A DNA stretch of 64,000 nucleotides from an uncultured Piscinibacter sp. (GCF_937952055.1 NZ_CALFYO010000028.1:1-64000); one strand, 5' to 3'. Positions 53,199 to 63,992 are shown, numbered from the stretch's first letter. The notes: generated from the sequence alone by a model not told the origin. Program-made: numbers and translations.

Positions 53199-54382
53199 GG
53201 CTTGAGCTCGTCCTGCGGCAGCACGTCGAGCGCGCGCACGCCGATCAGCGTCAGCACGAAGGCCGCGCCGAGCCCGCCGAGTCCGAGCAGCCATTCCGGC
53301 CAGCGCGGCATGTACAGCTCCACCGAACCGTCCGCGAACGAACTCGACACCTCGTGGCCGGGAAAGATCTCCAGCGGGAAGGATTGACCGCCGACGATGA
53401 AGACGAACAGCAGCGCGAAGGCTCCGGCCACCACCATCGCGCTGGCCAGCAGCATGGCGTTGGGCCCGACGCCGCGCGGGTGGAACAGCAGGGCCATCGG
53501 CAGCAATGCGCCGAGCAGCACGTAGCCGCCCCAGAACAGCGCAGGGAAGACGCCGAGCGCATCGCCGCGACCGAGCAGGACGAAGGCCTCGAAGTCGCCC
53601 TGCCGGGCGAAGTAGAGGTTGGTGCCGTGGTAGACGGCGACGAGGTACAGCGCCGCCGCGACGAACACGCCGAGCAGCCGCGCCATGCGCGCGCGCACCG
53701 CCTCGGGCAGGGTCTGGCCGTTCCAGGCGTACATGGTCGACTGCACGATGAGGAACACCGCCAGCCCCCAGGCGAACGAGAGCACGATGAACAGCGGTGC
53801 CAGCACCGCCGACTGGTAGGCCTGGCGGGCGACGAGGAATCCGAAGATCGAGCCGGTGCCGGTGGTCAGCGCGAAGCGCCAGACCAGCGCGGCGATGCCC
53901 GCCGCCTTCGAGTAGCGGTTCATGCGCCGCTCGAACATCGTCCAGAGGTAGAGGGCGACGATGGCCGCCATGCCCGAGTAGAGGAACACGTTCCAGGCGA
54001 ACACCGACGTGAAGTTGTAGTGCGTCGCAGCGACGATGACGCGGTCGGGCCGGCCGAGGTCGAGCATCAGCACCATCAGGCCACCGGCCAGCAGGGCCAG
54101 CGAGAGCAGGCCCGACAGCGGCGCGCGCGGCTTGTAGGCGCTCTGTCCGAACACCGAACCGATCGAGGCGACGTTGAGCACGCCCGAGGCGGCGACGATC
54201 ATGAAGATCGCGAACACGTGCGGCAGGCCCCACACCACCTGGTTGGTCATGCCGGTGATGGCGTGGCCGTGCACCTCCATCGTGTGTGCGGCCGCGAGGC
54301 CGGCGAGCGTGATGGCGCCGCCGACGGCCAGCAGCGCCCAGAAGGCGCGCGGTTCGATGCGTTGGAATTCCTGGCGGTCCAT
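53195..54382 (-). CDS. dsrP: DsrP, NrfD-like membrane subunit
   Basis: 395 residues from ATG 54382, which has AGGA eight bases upstream; a GTG at 54388 inside the dsrO stop is the alternative. About ten membrane helices, PsrC/NrfD family. Forms the DsrMKJOP membrane complex, connecting periplasmic DsrJO with the quinone pool and DsrMK. Confidence 0.95.
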   Translation of the reverse strand: MDRQEFQRIEPRAFWALLAVGGAITLAGLAAAHTMEVHGHAITGMTNQVVWGLPHVFAIFMIVAASGVLNVASIGSVFGQSAYKPRAPLSGLLSLALLAGGLMVLMLDLGRPDRVIVAATHYNFTSVFAWNVFLYSGMAAIVALYLWTMFERRMNRYSKAAGIAALVWRFALTTGTGSIFGFLVARQAYQSAVLAPLFIVLSFAWGLAVFLIVQSTMYAWNGQTLPEAVRARMARLLGVFVAAALYLVAVYHGTNLYFARQGDFEAFVLLGRGDALGVFPALFWGGYVLLGALLPMALLFHPRGVGPNAMLLASAMVVAGAFALLFVFIVGGQSFPLEIFPGHEVSSSFADGSVELYMPRWPEWLLGLGGLGAAFVLTLIGVRALDVLPQDELKP

Positions 54383-54384
54383 GC

Positions 54385-55125
54385 TCACAGTCCTGCGTAG
54401 CGCACGCCCGGATCGAGCTTCAGGTCGGCGCGAAGCTGGCGCGTCGCGATGTCGCGGATGCGCCGGGAGATCGCGCTGTCGGGGTCGTTCAGGTCACCGA
54501 ACAGCATCGCCTCGTGGCCGGCCTTGGCACAGGCCTCGACGCAGGCGGGCGTGCCGCCGCGATCGACGCGGTGCACGCACAGCGTGCAGCCCTCCACGCA
54601 GCCCTTGCCGCGCGGCACGTCGGGCTTCTGGTTCGTCAGCGGCTCGTGCACGAAGCTGCGCGCCTTGTAGGGGCAGGCCATCACGCAGTAGCGGCAGCCG
54701 ATGCAGCTGTGGCGGTCGACCAGCACGATGCCGTCGGCGCGCTTGAACGAGGCGCCGGTCGGGCAGACGTCGACGCAGGGCGGCTCGGCGCAGTGTTGGC
54801 ACATCACCGGCAGCGAGGCCTGCCGGCCGGTCTTGATCTCCTTGATCTCGACCTTGCGGATCCACTGTGCCGAGGTGGGCGAGGGCGTCGGGTCGAGGCC
54901 GTTCTCGGTGTTGCAGGCGCTGACGCAGTCGGTGCAGCCGCTGGCGCACTTCGTCGTGTCGATCAGCAGGCCCCAGCGCACCTTCGACGTCACTGCCGGC
55001 GTGGCCGCGTGGGCGATCTCGATCAGGTGGATGCCCGGGGCGAGCAGCACGCCGCCGGCGCCGGCCGCGGCCAGGCCGAGGAACTTGCGGCGCCCGGCGA
55101 GCGCTTCGGTCGAACCCTTGGTCAT
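54385..55125 (-). CDS. dsrO: DsrO, periplasmic ferredoxin subunit
   Basis: 246 residues with a Tat signal (GRRKFLGLAAAG) and cleavage about residue 41. Sixteen-type cysteine groups for [4Fe-4S]: CASGCTDCVSAC, CQHCAEPPCVDVC, CIGCRYCVMAC and the final CTLCVHRVDRGGTPACVEAC. It passes electrons between DsrJ and DsrP. Overlaps dsrJ. Confidence 0.95.
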   Translation of the reverse strand: MTKGSTEALAGRRKFLGLAAAGAGGVLLAPGIHLIEIAHAATPAVTSKVRWGLLIDTTKCASGCTDCVSACNTENGLDPTPSPTSAQWIRKVEIKEIKTGRQASLPVMCQHCAEPPCVDVCPTGASFKRADGIVLVDRHSCIGCRYCVMACPYKARSFVHEPLTNQKPDVPRGKGCVEGCTLCVHRVDRGGTPACVEACAKAGHEAMLFGDLNDPDSAISRRIRDIATRQLRADLKLDPGVRYAGL

Positions 55126-55550
55126 GGCTTGACGGCCTTCGCGCTGGCCGTGCGCTGCGCGGGCTTGCTGGCGTGGCACTCGAAACAGTCGATCTGTACC
55201 GCCGCATAGGAGTGGCAACTGCTGCAGAAGTCGGTCTTCGCCTGCGCCACGCTGCCGGTGGCCGCGCTGGCGTGGCAGTCGACGCATCCCTGCAGGCTGT
55301 CGCGCGCCTGGCGCACGCCGCGGTGCACCGTGACGTCGCGCTGGTGCTTGAGCATCGCGGGGTGGTCGCGCCGCATCACCTCGGGCGCGGCCACGCATTG
55401 CGTGCCGGCCTTGGCCGGCTCGATTGCCGGCTTCGGCGTGCGGCCGGCCGGTTCACCGGCGACCGCGGCGCCGGCGGCGATCACCAGCACGACGGCGAGC
55501 GCCAGCGCCAGCGGATGGCGCTGCACCTGGCACAGCACGCTGCAATGCAC
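55122..55550 (-). CDS. dsrJ: DsrJ, triheme cytochrome c of the Dsr membrane complex
   Basis: 142 residues, GTG start with GGGAG upstream, four bases after the dsrL stop. Hydrophobic leader (13-32), then three heme motifs: CVDCH, CSSCH and CFECH. A cysteine at about 52 in GTQCVAAPEVMRRDHPAML fits the unusual Cys heme ligand known in DsrJ. Faces the periplasm. Confidence 0.94.
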   Translation of the reverse strand: MHCSVLCQVQRHPLALALAVVLVIAAGAAVAGEPAGRTPKPAIEPAKAGTQCVAAPEVMRRDHPAMLKHQRDVTVHRGVRQARDSLQGCVDCHASAATGSVAQAKTDFCSSCHSYAAVQIDCFECHASKPAQRTASAKAVKP

Positions 55551-55554
55551 AGTG

Positions 55555-57513
55555 CTACTCCCCCAGCCCCATCTGGATGTAGCCGGTCGGGCAGACGTCC
55601 TTGCAGATGTGGCAGCCGATGCACTTGTCGTAGTCGGTATCGACGTAGCGGCCGGTCGTCGACTTCGACTTCGGCACCTTGAACACCGCCGTCTGCGGGC
55701 AGTAGACGACGCAGTTGTCGCACTCGAAGCACAGGCCGCAGCTCATGCAGCGCTTGGCCTCGGCCTGCGCCTCGGCCTCGGTGAGCGGCAGCACGCGCTC
55801 CTCGAAGTTGTTCAGCGCCTGCTCGGCGGTGAGCGTGACGATCTTGCGGCGGTGCCGCTCGGTGTACTGGAAGTGGCCGAGGAACAGTTCCTCGTGCGGG
55901 ATCACGTAACGGTCGGAGCGATTGTCGAAGTTGTGGATCGCGACGTTGGTGCTGTCGGTGCCGCGGATCGGCTCGTGCACCTCGCTGACCGTCAGGCCCT
56001 TCTCGATCAGCTTGCGCTGGATGTCCCAGGTGTGCACGTCGATCTTCGGCCGCTTGTCCAGCGGCTCGCCGGCGAGGAAGCGGTCGATACCGTCGGCGGC
56101 GATCGCGCCGTGGCCGATCGCGGTGGTCAGCAGGTGCGGGCGCACGACGTCGCCGCCGACGAACATGCCGGCCTGGCCCTGCACCTGGTAGTTCTTGTCG
56201 GCGGCGATGCCGCCCTTGCCGTTGTTCAGCGACTCCATGCCGGTGAAGTCGACCGCCTGGCCGATCGCCGAGACGATCAGGTCGGCCTCGATGTCTTCCT
56301 CGCTGCCTTCGATGTTCTTGATCTCCAGCCGGCCGCCGGCGATCTTCGCCTCGCAGCGGATCACGCGCAGCGCGGTGGCGCGGCCGCTGGCATCGCGAAT
56401 GACCTTCACCGGCGCGTAGCCGCCGCGGATGGCGATACCCTCGGCCAGCGCGTGCTCCACCTCGTGGCGGCTGGCCTGCATCTTGTCGACCGCGAAGATC
56501 GAGGTCAGCGTCACGTCGGCGCCCTGGCGCGCCGACACCGCGGCGACGTCGTGCGCCACCACGCCGGCGATGGCGTGCTCCGGGCGGTCGCTCTCGCGCA
56601 TCTGCTCGATGTGGCCGAGGCGGCGCGCCACCGTGGCGACGTCGATCGAGGTGTCACCGCCGCCGACCACGACGACACGCTTGCCGACATGGCGCATGCG
56701 GCCGTCGTTGAAGGCCTTCAGGAAGGCGGTGGCGGTGACGACGTTGGGCGCGTCCGAGCCTTCCACCGGCAGCGGCCGGCCGGCCTGCGCGCCGAGGCCG
56801 AGGAACACCGCGTCGAAGTCGGCGCGGATCTGCTCCATCGTGATGTCGGTGCCGATGCGCGTGCTCATGCGCGCCGTGACGCCGAGGTCGAGGATGCGCT
56901 GGATCTCGGCGTCGAGCACGGTGCGCGGCGTGCGGAAGCCGGGGATGCCGTAGCGCATCATGCCGCCGAGTTCGGCGCGCTCGTCGAAGATGGTGACCGA
57001 GTGGCCCTTGAGCGCCAGCTGGTAGGCGGTCGACAGGCCGGCCGGGCCGCCGCCGATCACCGCCACCTTCTTGCCGGTGAGCTTCTCGGGCTTGCGGAAG
57101 GCCAGCTTGTTGGCAATCGCGTACTCGCCGAGGAAGTGCTCGACCGAATTGATGCCGACGAAGTCTTCCACCTCGTTGCGGTTGCAGCCCGATTCGCAGG
57201 GCGCCGGGCAGACGCGGCCCATCACCGAAGGCAGCGGGTTCGCCTCGGTCAGGCGCCGCCAGGCGTACTCCTGCCAGGGCATGCCGGCGGGCGGCTTCTC
57301 GATGCCGCGCACGATGTTGAGGTAGCTGCGGATGTCCTCGCCCGAGGGGCACGAACCCTGGCAGGGCGGCGTGCTCTGGATGTAGGTCGGGCACTTGTGC
57401 GAGTGGTCGGCGTCGAAGATCTCGTCCTGCCAACGCTTGGGCTTGTAGTCGCCGTCCTTGTAGCGGCGGAAGGTGAGCGGCTGGGCCTTCACCGAATCAG
57501 CTGGGGCGGACAT
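55555..57513 (-). CDS. dsrL: DsrL, NAD(P)H:acceptor oxidoreductase
   Basis: 652 residues. Cys-rich N-terminal domain (CPTYIQSTPPCQGSCPSGED and CPAPCESGC), FAD motif VAVIGGGPAGLSTAYQLALKG, NAD(P)-binding VVVVGGGDTSIDVATVARRLG and a C-terminal pair of [4Fe-4S] ferredoxin motifs (CMSCGLCFECDNCVVYC and CIGCHICKDVCPTG). DsrL takes electrons from DsrAB-driven sulfur oxidation and reduces NAD(P)+. Hallmark of oxidative Dsr pathways. Confidence 0.96.
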   Translation of the reverse strand: MSAPADSVKAQPLTFRRYKDGDYKPKRWQDEIFDADHSHKCPTYIQSTPPCQGSCPSGEDIRSYLNIVRGIEKPPAGMPWQEYAWRRLTEANPLPSVMGRVCPAPCESGCNRNEVEDFVGINSVEHFLGEYAIANKLAFRKPEKLTGKKVAVIGGGPAGLSTAYQLALKGHSVTIFDERAELGGMMRYGIPGFRTPRTVLDAEIQRILDLGVTARMSTRIGTDITMEQIRADFDAVFLGLGAQAGRPLPVEGSDAPNVVTATAFLKAFNDGRMRHVGKRVVVVGGGDTSIDVATVARRLGHIEQMRESDRPEHAIAGVVAHDVAAVSARQGADVTLTSIFAVDKMQASRHEVEHALAEGIAIRGGYAPVKVIRDASGRATALRVIRCEAKIAGGRLEIKNIEGSEEDIEADLIVSAIGQAVDFTGMESLNNGKGGIAADKNYQVQGQAGMFVGGDVVRPHLLTTAIGHGAIAADGIDRFLAGEPLDKRPKIDVHTWDIQRKLIEKGLTVSEVHEPIRGTDSTNVAIHNFDNRSDRYVIPHEELFLGHFQYTERHRRKIVTLTAEQALNNFEERVLPLTEAEAQAEAKRCMSCGLCFECDNCVVYCPQTAVFKVPKSKSTTGRYVDTDYDKCIGCHICKDVCPTGYIQMGLGE

Positions 57514-57534
57514 GCTTGTCTCCTCGAAATCGTT

Positions 57535-59067
<1,533 letters not shown>

Positions 59068-59079
59068 GGCGTCAGCGGA

Positions 59080-59808
59080 TCACTTGTCGAGAGCGGCTGC
59101 CCAGGCCGCGACATGCCGCGCGTCGCGCGGGTTGTCGACCTGGTAGCGCGTCGGGCTGAAGAACAGGCCAGGGGCGTGCAGCAGCTTGCTGATCGGGAAC
59201 ACGATCATCAGCAGCGCCACCAGCGTGAGGTGCAGCAGCAGCAGCGGATCGGTGGGCAGCGGCTGCCAGTCGAAACGCATCAGCCCGAGCATGAAGGCCT
59301 TCAGCGCGACGATGTCCGTGTGCGTGACGAAACGCATCAGCAGGCCGGAAGCCGCGATGGCCAGCAGCAGCGCGAGGTGCAGATGGTCCGACGGCGTGGA
59401 GATGTAGCGCACGCGGTCGACGAGGACCCTCCGCGCCCACAGCCCGGCCAGCCCCGCCGCCATGGCGAATCCGGCGTAGGTGCCGAAGAACTGCACGAAG
59501 ACGATCGGCGCCCACACCGGCTCCTGGAAGTAGCGCACGTGGCGCAGCAACACCAGCAGCAGCGCGGCGTGGAACAGCCAGCCGAACGCCCAGGTCCACT
59601 TGCTCGACTTGAACAAGCTCTCGAACCAGAGCACTTCGCGCGCCATGCGCAGCACCACGCCGGTGCCGCTGGTCGGCGCCGGGGTGGTGGGGATCTTCAG
59701 CGGTGCCGGCGTGCGCAGGTAGAGCCGGATGCGCAAGGCGAGTCCGACCACGAGCACCGCGGTGGCCACGTAGAACAGCAAGGCGTACGTGATGGTGAGC
59801 ACGGACAT
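59080..59808 (-). CDS. dsrM: DsrM, membrane cytochrome b
   Basis: 242 residues, five to six membrane helices with heme-binding histidines (for example in LFHAALLLVLLRHVRYF and in LLHAPGLFF), NarI-like gamma subunit. Quinone-linked anchor for DsrK. Confidence 0.95.
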   Translation of the reverse strand: MSVLTITYALLFYVATAVLVVGLALRIRLYLRTPAPLKIPTTPAPTSGTGVVLRMAREVLWFESLFKSSKWTWAFGWLFHAALLLVLLRHVRYFQEPVWAPIVFVQFFGTYAGFAMAAGLAGLWARRVLVDRVRYISTPSDHLHLALLLAIAASGLLMRFVTHTDIVALKAFMLGLMRFDWQPLPTDPLLLLHLTLVALLMIVFPISKLLHAPGLFFSPTRYQVDNPRDARHVAAWAAALDK

Positions 59809-59839
59809 GCGGTGCTGCTCCAGCGTGGCGTGCGCCGGC

Positions 59840-60172
59840 TCAGACGCAGCCGGTCGGCTTGGGCAGGCCGGCGATCTTGCACGCCTGCTTGGCCGGGCCG
59901 TAGGGGAACAGCTCGTAGAGGTACTTGCTGTTGCCCTTGTCGGGGCCCAGTTGCTTGCCGATCGCCTTGGTCAGCACGCGCACCGCCGGGGCGATCTGGT
60001 ACTCGTTGTAGTAGTCGCGCAGGAAGTTGACGACCTCCCAGTGGTTGGGCGTCATCTCGACGTTCTCGCTCTTGGCGATGACGTTGGCCACGTCCTCGTT
60101 CCATTCGGCGAGGTTGACCAGGTAGCCCTCCTCGTCGGTCTCGTAGGTCTTGCCGTTGGCTTCGATGGGCAT
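59840..60172 (-). CDS. dsrC: DsrC, sulfur carrier protein
   Basis: 110 residues. Typical start MPIEANGKTYETDEEGYL; C-terminal arm KQACKIAGLPKPTGCV with Cys98 and penultimate Cys109, both conserved. DsrC carries the sulfur as a persulfide or trisulfide to DsrAB. Directly after dsrEFH, its sulfur donors. Confidence 0.98.
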   Translation of the reverse strand: MPIEANGKTYETDEEGYLVNLAEWNEDVANVIAKSENVEMTPNHWEVVNFLRDYYNEYQIAPAVRVLTKAIGKQLGPDKGNSKYLYELFPYGPAKQACKIAGLPKPTGCV

Positions 60173-60188
60173 GGCGTTCTCCTAGGGG

Positions 60189-60488
60189 TCAGAGCCAGGT
60201 TTGGTTGTTGGGATGCTCGGCGACGAGGTCGACGAATCCGGTGTAGTCGACGGCGGTGACGCCGTCGACCAGGGCCGCGGCGACGCCGCGGGCTTCGAGA
60301 TCGGGCCTGAGCGCGTAGACCTTCAGGCGCTTCATGGCCTCGGCCAGGCCGGCCGAGGTGGCGCCACCGGTCGTGGCGGCGTAGACGCCGTCCTCGATGA
60401 GCAGCAGCGCGTGGCCGTCCTGCGCCAGGCGCAGGCAGCTTTCCAGCGAGCGGGTCTGGCGGTGCGACTTGTTGACGATGTGCAGCAT
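60189..60488 (-). CDS. dsrH: DsrH, TusB-like subunit
   Basis: 99 residues, DsrEFH complex (alpha2beta2gamma2). Conserved cysteine at 18 (SLESCLRLA). Takes part in sulfur relay to DsrC. Confidence 0.95.
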   Translation of the reverse strand: MLHIVNKSHRQTRSLESCLRLAQDGHALLLIEDGVYAATTGGATSAGLAEAMKRLKVYALRPDLEARGVAAALVDGVTAVDYTGFVDLVAEHPNNQTWL

Positions 60489-60498
60489 GGAATGGTCC

Positions 60499-60855
60499 TC
60501 AGAAGCTCAGCACCACGTCCTGCTCGGCCATCAGCGCAGCCATCTCGGTGCTGGACAGCACCTCGACGTCGACGATCAGGTCGTCTTCGCTCAGGCCGCG
60601 CGCCTCCATCGACTCGCGCTCGACGTAGAGCTTCTCGACGTCGTAGCCGTCGAGCGCGCGATAGGTCTTCGAGTGGTTCTTGATGCCGATGCCTTGCGTG
60701 TCCTGGCCCTTGGCGAGCTCGTAGACGCCGTCGTCGAGAAAGACCAGGCTGACGTCCTGGTCGAAGGTGGCGGCGATCAGCACCACCTCCAGGCTCTCCA
60801 GCGCGTAGATGGTGCCGTAGGGGGCCTTGCGGTTGACGAACATGAACTTCTTCAT
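60499..60855 (-). CDS. dsrF: DsrF, TusC-like subunit
   Basis: 118 residues, DsrE superfamily fold (KKFMFVNRKAPYGTIYALESLEVVLIAA). No catalytic cysteine, as usual for DsrF. Structural partner of DsrE and DsrH; three bases after dsrE. Confidence 0.95.
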   Translation of the reverse strand: MKKFMFVNRKAPYGTIYALESLEVVLIAATFDQDVSLVFLDDGVYELAKGQDTQGIGIKNHSKTYRALDGYDVEKLYVERESMEARGLSEDDLIVDVEVLSSTEMAALMAEQDVVLSF

Positions 60856-60858
60856 CGT

Positions 60859-61218
60859 TCAGTCTCCGAAGGTGACCATGCGGTCGGCCTTGATGCCCGA
60901 GTCGACCAGCTGGCCGAGACCGCTGATGCGGAAGCCCGGCGCCAGCACCTCGTCCTTGATGCCGCGGCGCAGCGCGGCGGCGACGCAGACGACCAGGTCC
61001 ACGCCGTGCTGCTCCTTCAGCGCCGACCAGCGGTTGACGATGTGGCGGTCGTCCTGCGGAGGCTCGGTGAGCCGGGTCGCGTTGTAGACGCCGTCGTGAT
61101 AGAAGAACACGCGGTGGATCTCGTGGCCCTTGGCGATGGCCGCCTGGCAGAACTGCCAGGCGCTGTCGGCCGCCTGGTGGGTGTAGGGGCCCTCGCTGAC
61201 GAGGATGCCGAACTTCAT
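60859..61218 (-). CDS. dsrE: DsrE, TusD-like sulfurtransferase subunit
   Basis: 119 residues with the catalytic cysteine at 78 (VDLVVCVAAALRRG). Binds persulfide sulfur and transfers it to DsrC. First of the dsrEFH triplet that marks oxidative Dsr systems. Confidence 0.96.
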   Translation of the reverse strand: MKFGILVSEGPYTHQAADSAWQFCQAAIAKGHEIHRVFFYHDGVYNATRLTEPPQDDRHIVNRWSALKEQHGVDLVVCVAAALRRGIKDEVLAPGFRISGLGQLVDSGIKADRMVTFGD

Positions 61219-61228
61219 CGCTGCGTCC

Positions 61229-62299
61229 TCAGAAGCGGATGTGCGTCGAGGCGTTCAGGTTCGCCCGCGAACCGCGCCAGTCGTCGATCAGGTACTTGGT
61301 GAAGGGCAGGTCGCACTTCTCGAAGAAGCGCGGCCAGCCGATGCGCTCCACCCAGTCGGAGATGCGCTCCCAGGAGCGGGCATCTTCCTTGTAGGTGTAG
61401 AGGATCCGCTTCACCACCTCCGACACCTCGGGCCAGCGCGGCGGGTTGTTGGGCAGCCCGGAGGCGACCATCTTCATGAAGGTCGGCTTGCCGCGCGCGT
61501 TGGAGTTCTTGCCGCCCACCCAGATGGCCAGCTTGGAATGCTCCGGGTCGTTGATCTGCATCGGCGGGCACGGGGGGTAGCAGGCGCCGCAGCAGATGCA
61601 TTTCTTCTCGTCGACCTCCAGCGAGGGCTTGCCGTTGACCAGCGCCGGACGGATCGCCGCCACCGGGCAGCGCGCCACCACCGCAGGGCGCTCGCAGACG
61701 TTGGCCACCAGGTCGTGGTTGATCTTCGGCGGCTTGGTGTGCTGCACGATGATCGCGATGTCGGCCTGGCCGCCGCAGTTGATCTCGCAGCACGACGTGG
61801 ACAGGTGCACGCGGTTGGGCATCTCCTCGCGGATGAACTCGGTGTAGAGGTCGTCCATCAGCGCCTTCACCGCGCCCGAGGCGTCGGTGCCGGGAATGTC
61901 GCAGTGCAGCCAGCCCTGGGTGTGGGCGATCATCGACACCGAGTTGCCGGTGCCGCCGACGGGGAAGCCGGCCTTCGTCAGCGCCTCGATCAGCGGCTCG
62001 ACCTTGGCGGGGTCGGAGACCATGAACTCGATGTTGCTGCGGATCGTGAAGCGGACGTGGCCTTCGGCGTACTGGTCCGCGATGTCGCAGAGCTTGCGGA
62101 TGGTGTAGACGTCCATCTGCCGCTGCGTGCCGGCGCGCACGCTCCACACCTCGTCACCGCTGTGCGCGACGTGGTGCAGCACACCGGGCCGCGGACGGTC
62201 GTGGTAACGCCAGCTGCCGTAGTTCTTCAGCAGCGCGGGGTGCAGGTATTGCCGGTTGTCCGGAACGCCGCTCTCGATCGGGGTGCGCATCGTGGCCAT
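61229..62299 (-). CDS. dsrB: DsrB, dissimilatory sulfite reductase beta subunit
   Basis: 356 residues. Siroheme-[4Fe-4S] cysteine region (STSCCEINCGGQAD, then CERPAVVARCPVAA) and a ferredoxin insertion CICCGACYPPCP. With DsrA forms the alpha2beta2 enzyme, here running in the oxidative direction to release sulfite. 12 bases after dsrA. Confidence 0.97.
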   Translation of the reverse strand: MATMRTPIESGVPDNRQYLHPALLKNYGSWRYHDRPRPGVLHHVAHSGDEVWSVRAGTQRQMDVYTIRKLCDIADQYAEGHVRFTIRSNIEFMVSDPAKVEPLIEALTKAGFPVGGTGNSVSMIAHTQGWLHCDIPGTDASGAVKALMDDLYTEFIREEMPNRVHLSTSCCEINCGGQADIAIIVQHTKPPKINHDLVANVCERPAVVARCPVAAIRPALVNGKPSLEVDEKKCICCGACYPPCPPMQINDPEHSKLAIWVGGKNSNARGKPTFMKMVASGLPNNPPRWPEVSEVVKRILYTYKEDARSWERISDWVERIGWPRFFEKCDLPFTKYLIDDWRGSRANLNASTHIRF

Positions 62300-62311
62300 G
62301 CTCTCGCTTCC

Positions 62312-63610
62312 TCAGGCTGACTTCTTCGCATTGATGCGGGCGACTTCGTCGTCCCAGCCGTCGGTGCGAACGTAGGGGTTGGTGCGCGGCGTGGCCACCA
62401 TGTTCGGGTCGATGTCCACGCCGATGCCCTCGAGGAAGTTCACCAGGCCGATGCGCTCGATCATCTCGCCGGTGCGCTCGTGCTCGAGCGCGTTCTCGGC
62501 GAAGAAGTCGATCACCTTCTGGCCCAGCTCGACCAGCGCCTCGTAGTCTTCCTCGGTCTTCAGCGGCATGAACGGGACCACCACGGTGCCCATCAGGTCG
62601 CCGATCTTCAGCGTGCGCTTGCCGCCGATCAGGATGGTCGCGCCGGTGTCGGTGCCGTGCGCCAGCGCGCCGGTCATCACGTTGATGCAGTGCATGCAGC
62701 GCACGCAGTTGCTGTTGTCGATCTCCAGCGCGTGGGTGTCGCTGATCTTCACGCTGGAGATGGTCGGCCCCTGGGCGACGTCCTTGACCTCCTTGAGCAT
62801 GATGGTCTTGGTCGGGCAACGCGAGATCACGTTGTTGACCAGCTCGTTCATGCCGTGCGCGTCGAACCACTTGCGCGCCAGGGTCTCGTCGGTGCGCATG
62901 TTGTCGCGCCAGGTGCCGATGACGGCCATGTCCGAGCGCTGGATCGAGTTCATGCAGTCGTTCGGACAGCCGCTGAACTTGAACTTGAACTTGTACGGCA
63001 GGGCCGGGCGGTGGATGTCGTCGAGGAAGGTGTTGATCACCTGGCGGTGTGCCTTCGCCTCGTCGTAGCAGCTCTGCTCGCAGCGTGCCGCGCCGACGCA
63101 GCTCATCGAGGTGCGCACCGCCGGGCCGGCGCCGCCGAGGTCGAAGCCGAGCTCGTTGAGCTCGTCGAAGGCGTCCTGCACCTTCGCGGTGGTGGCGCCC
63201 TGGAACATGATGTCGCCCGACTGCCCGTGGAAGGCGATCAGCCCCGAGCCGTGCTTCTCCCAGATGTCGGCCATCTTGCGCAGCACGTCGGTGTTGTAGT
63301 GCATGCCTGCCGGCGGCTGCACGCGCAGCGTGTGGAACTCGGCTGCGTCGGGGAACATCGGCTTGTCGTTCTCGTCCTTCAGCTCGGTGAAGCGCGGGAT
63401 CACGCCGCCGCCGTAGCCGAACACGCCGACGGTGCCGCCCTTCCAGTAGCCCTTCTTGGTGCGGTAGGACGTTTCCAGCTGACCCATCAGGTCGACCATG
63501 TAGTCCTTGTCCTTCGCCAGCCGTTTCAGGCCGGTGACGAAGCTGGGCCAGGGTCCGGTCTCGAGTTCGTCGAGCATCGGGGTGTCGTGCATCTTCTTGG
63601 CCATGGGCAT
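62312..63610 (-). CDS. dsrA: DsrA, dissimilatory sulfite reductase alpha subunit
   Basis: 432 residues from the ATG with AGGAGA five bases upstream; a longer in-frame start exists at 63631. Siroheme-cluster motif C-X5-C (SMSCVGAARCEQS) and C-X3-C (FKFSGCPNDCMNS); ferredoxin domain CVRCMHCINVM. First gene of the dsr operon. Confidence 0.97.
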   Translation of the reverse strand: MPMAKKMHDTPMLDELETGPWPSFVTGLKRLAKDKDYMVDLMGQLETSYRTKKGYWKGGTVGVFGYGGGVIPRFTELKDENDKPMFPDAAEFHTLRVQPPAGMHYNTDVLRKMADIWEKHGSGLIAFHGQSGDIMFQGATTAKVQDAFDELNELGFDLGGAGPAVRTSMSCVGAARCEQSCYDEAKAHRQVINTFLDDIHRPALPYKFKFKFSGCPNDCMNSIQRSDMAVIGTWRDNMRTDETLARKWFDAHGMNELVNNVISRCPTKTIMLKEVKDVAQGPTISSVKISDTHALEIDNSNCVRCMHCINVMTGALAHGTDTGATILIGGKRTLKIGDLMGTVVVPFMPLKTEEDYEALVELGQKVIDFFAENALEHERTGEMIERIGLVNFLEGIGVDIDPNMVATPRTNPYVRTDGWDDEVARINAKKSA

Positions 63611-63629
63611 GTCTCCTTGGAGTGGATGC

Positions 63630-63714
63630 ATCCTAGGTAGCGCACCGGGCGCGCGCCATCACTCCGGTTGGGTGCGCCGGACCTACCCGAATGGGTTATC
63701 CGGTGCTTACCCGA
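63630..63714. promoter_or_regulatory. Candidate dsr promoter and operator
   Basis: On the minus strand a TAGGAT -10-like hexamer (63635-63630) sits about 20 bases before the dsrA ATG, with a weak -35. Farther upstream are two direct repeats TACCCGA (63684-63690 and 63708-63714) and TGGGTTA (63692-63698), the latter forming an inverted pair with the first. They resemble NarL-type heptamers (5 of 7) and sit at an activator position. Confidence 0.4.
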
Positions 63715-63773
63715 CGCGGTGATAGACGCTGCCGGGGCGGGCCGCGCCCAATGCCTGTCAACCGGAGAAGTGG

Positions 63774-63992
63774 ATGACCCGCGTCACACCGCTGGACAAG
63801 CTGCGCGTGCCCCTGGGCGGGCAGGAGATCGAACTGCAGCAGATCGACTACGAGGGCGGCGGCATGAGCCTGCTGCGCACCCGCATCCGCGAGAAGAGCC
63901 GCTTCACCGTGTTCGAGATCGATGCGCGGACCGCGGCGGACTGGGGGCGGGCGCTCTTGCGCTGGGCGGAGTCCCAGCAAGGGGCGGCCTGA
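63774..63992 (+). CDS. 72-residue protein of unknown function divergent from dsrA
   Basis: GGAG seven bases before the ATG. Small, soluble, beta-rich start (LRVPLGGQEIELQQIDYEGGGMSLLRTRIREKSRFTVFEID) and helical end (DWGRALLRWAESQQGAA). Family not recognised. An ATG at 63994 right after its stop may begin the next gene, which runs off the window. Confidence 0.75.
   Translation: MTRVTPLDKLRVPLGGQEIELQQIDYEGGGMSLLRTRIREKSRFTVFEIDARTAADWGRALLRWAESQQGAA

Noticed and set aside
62312..63610. Dsr genes as a sulfate/sulfite-reducing (reductive) system
   Set aside because: dsrEFH and dsrL are present and dsrD is not seen, the pattern of sulfur oxidisers; aprM instead of qmo and the soe genes agree.
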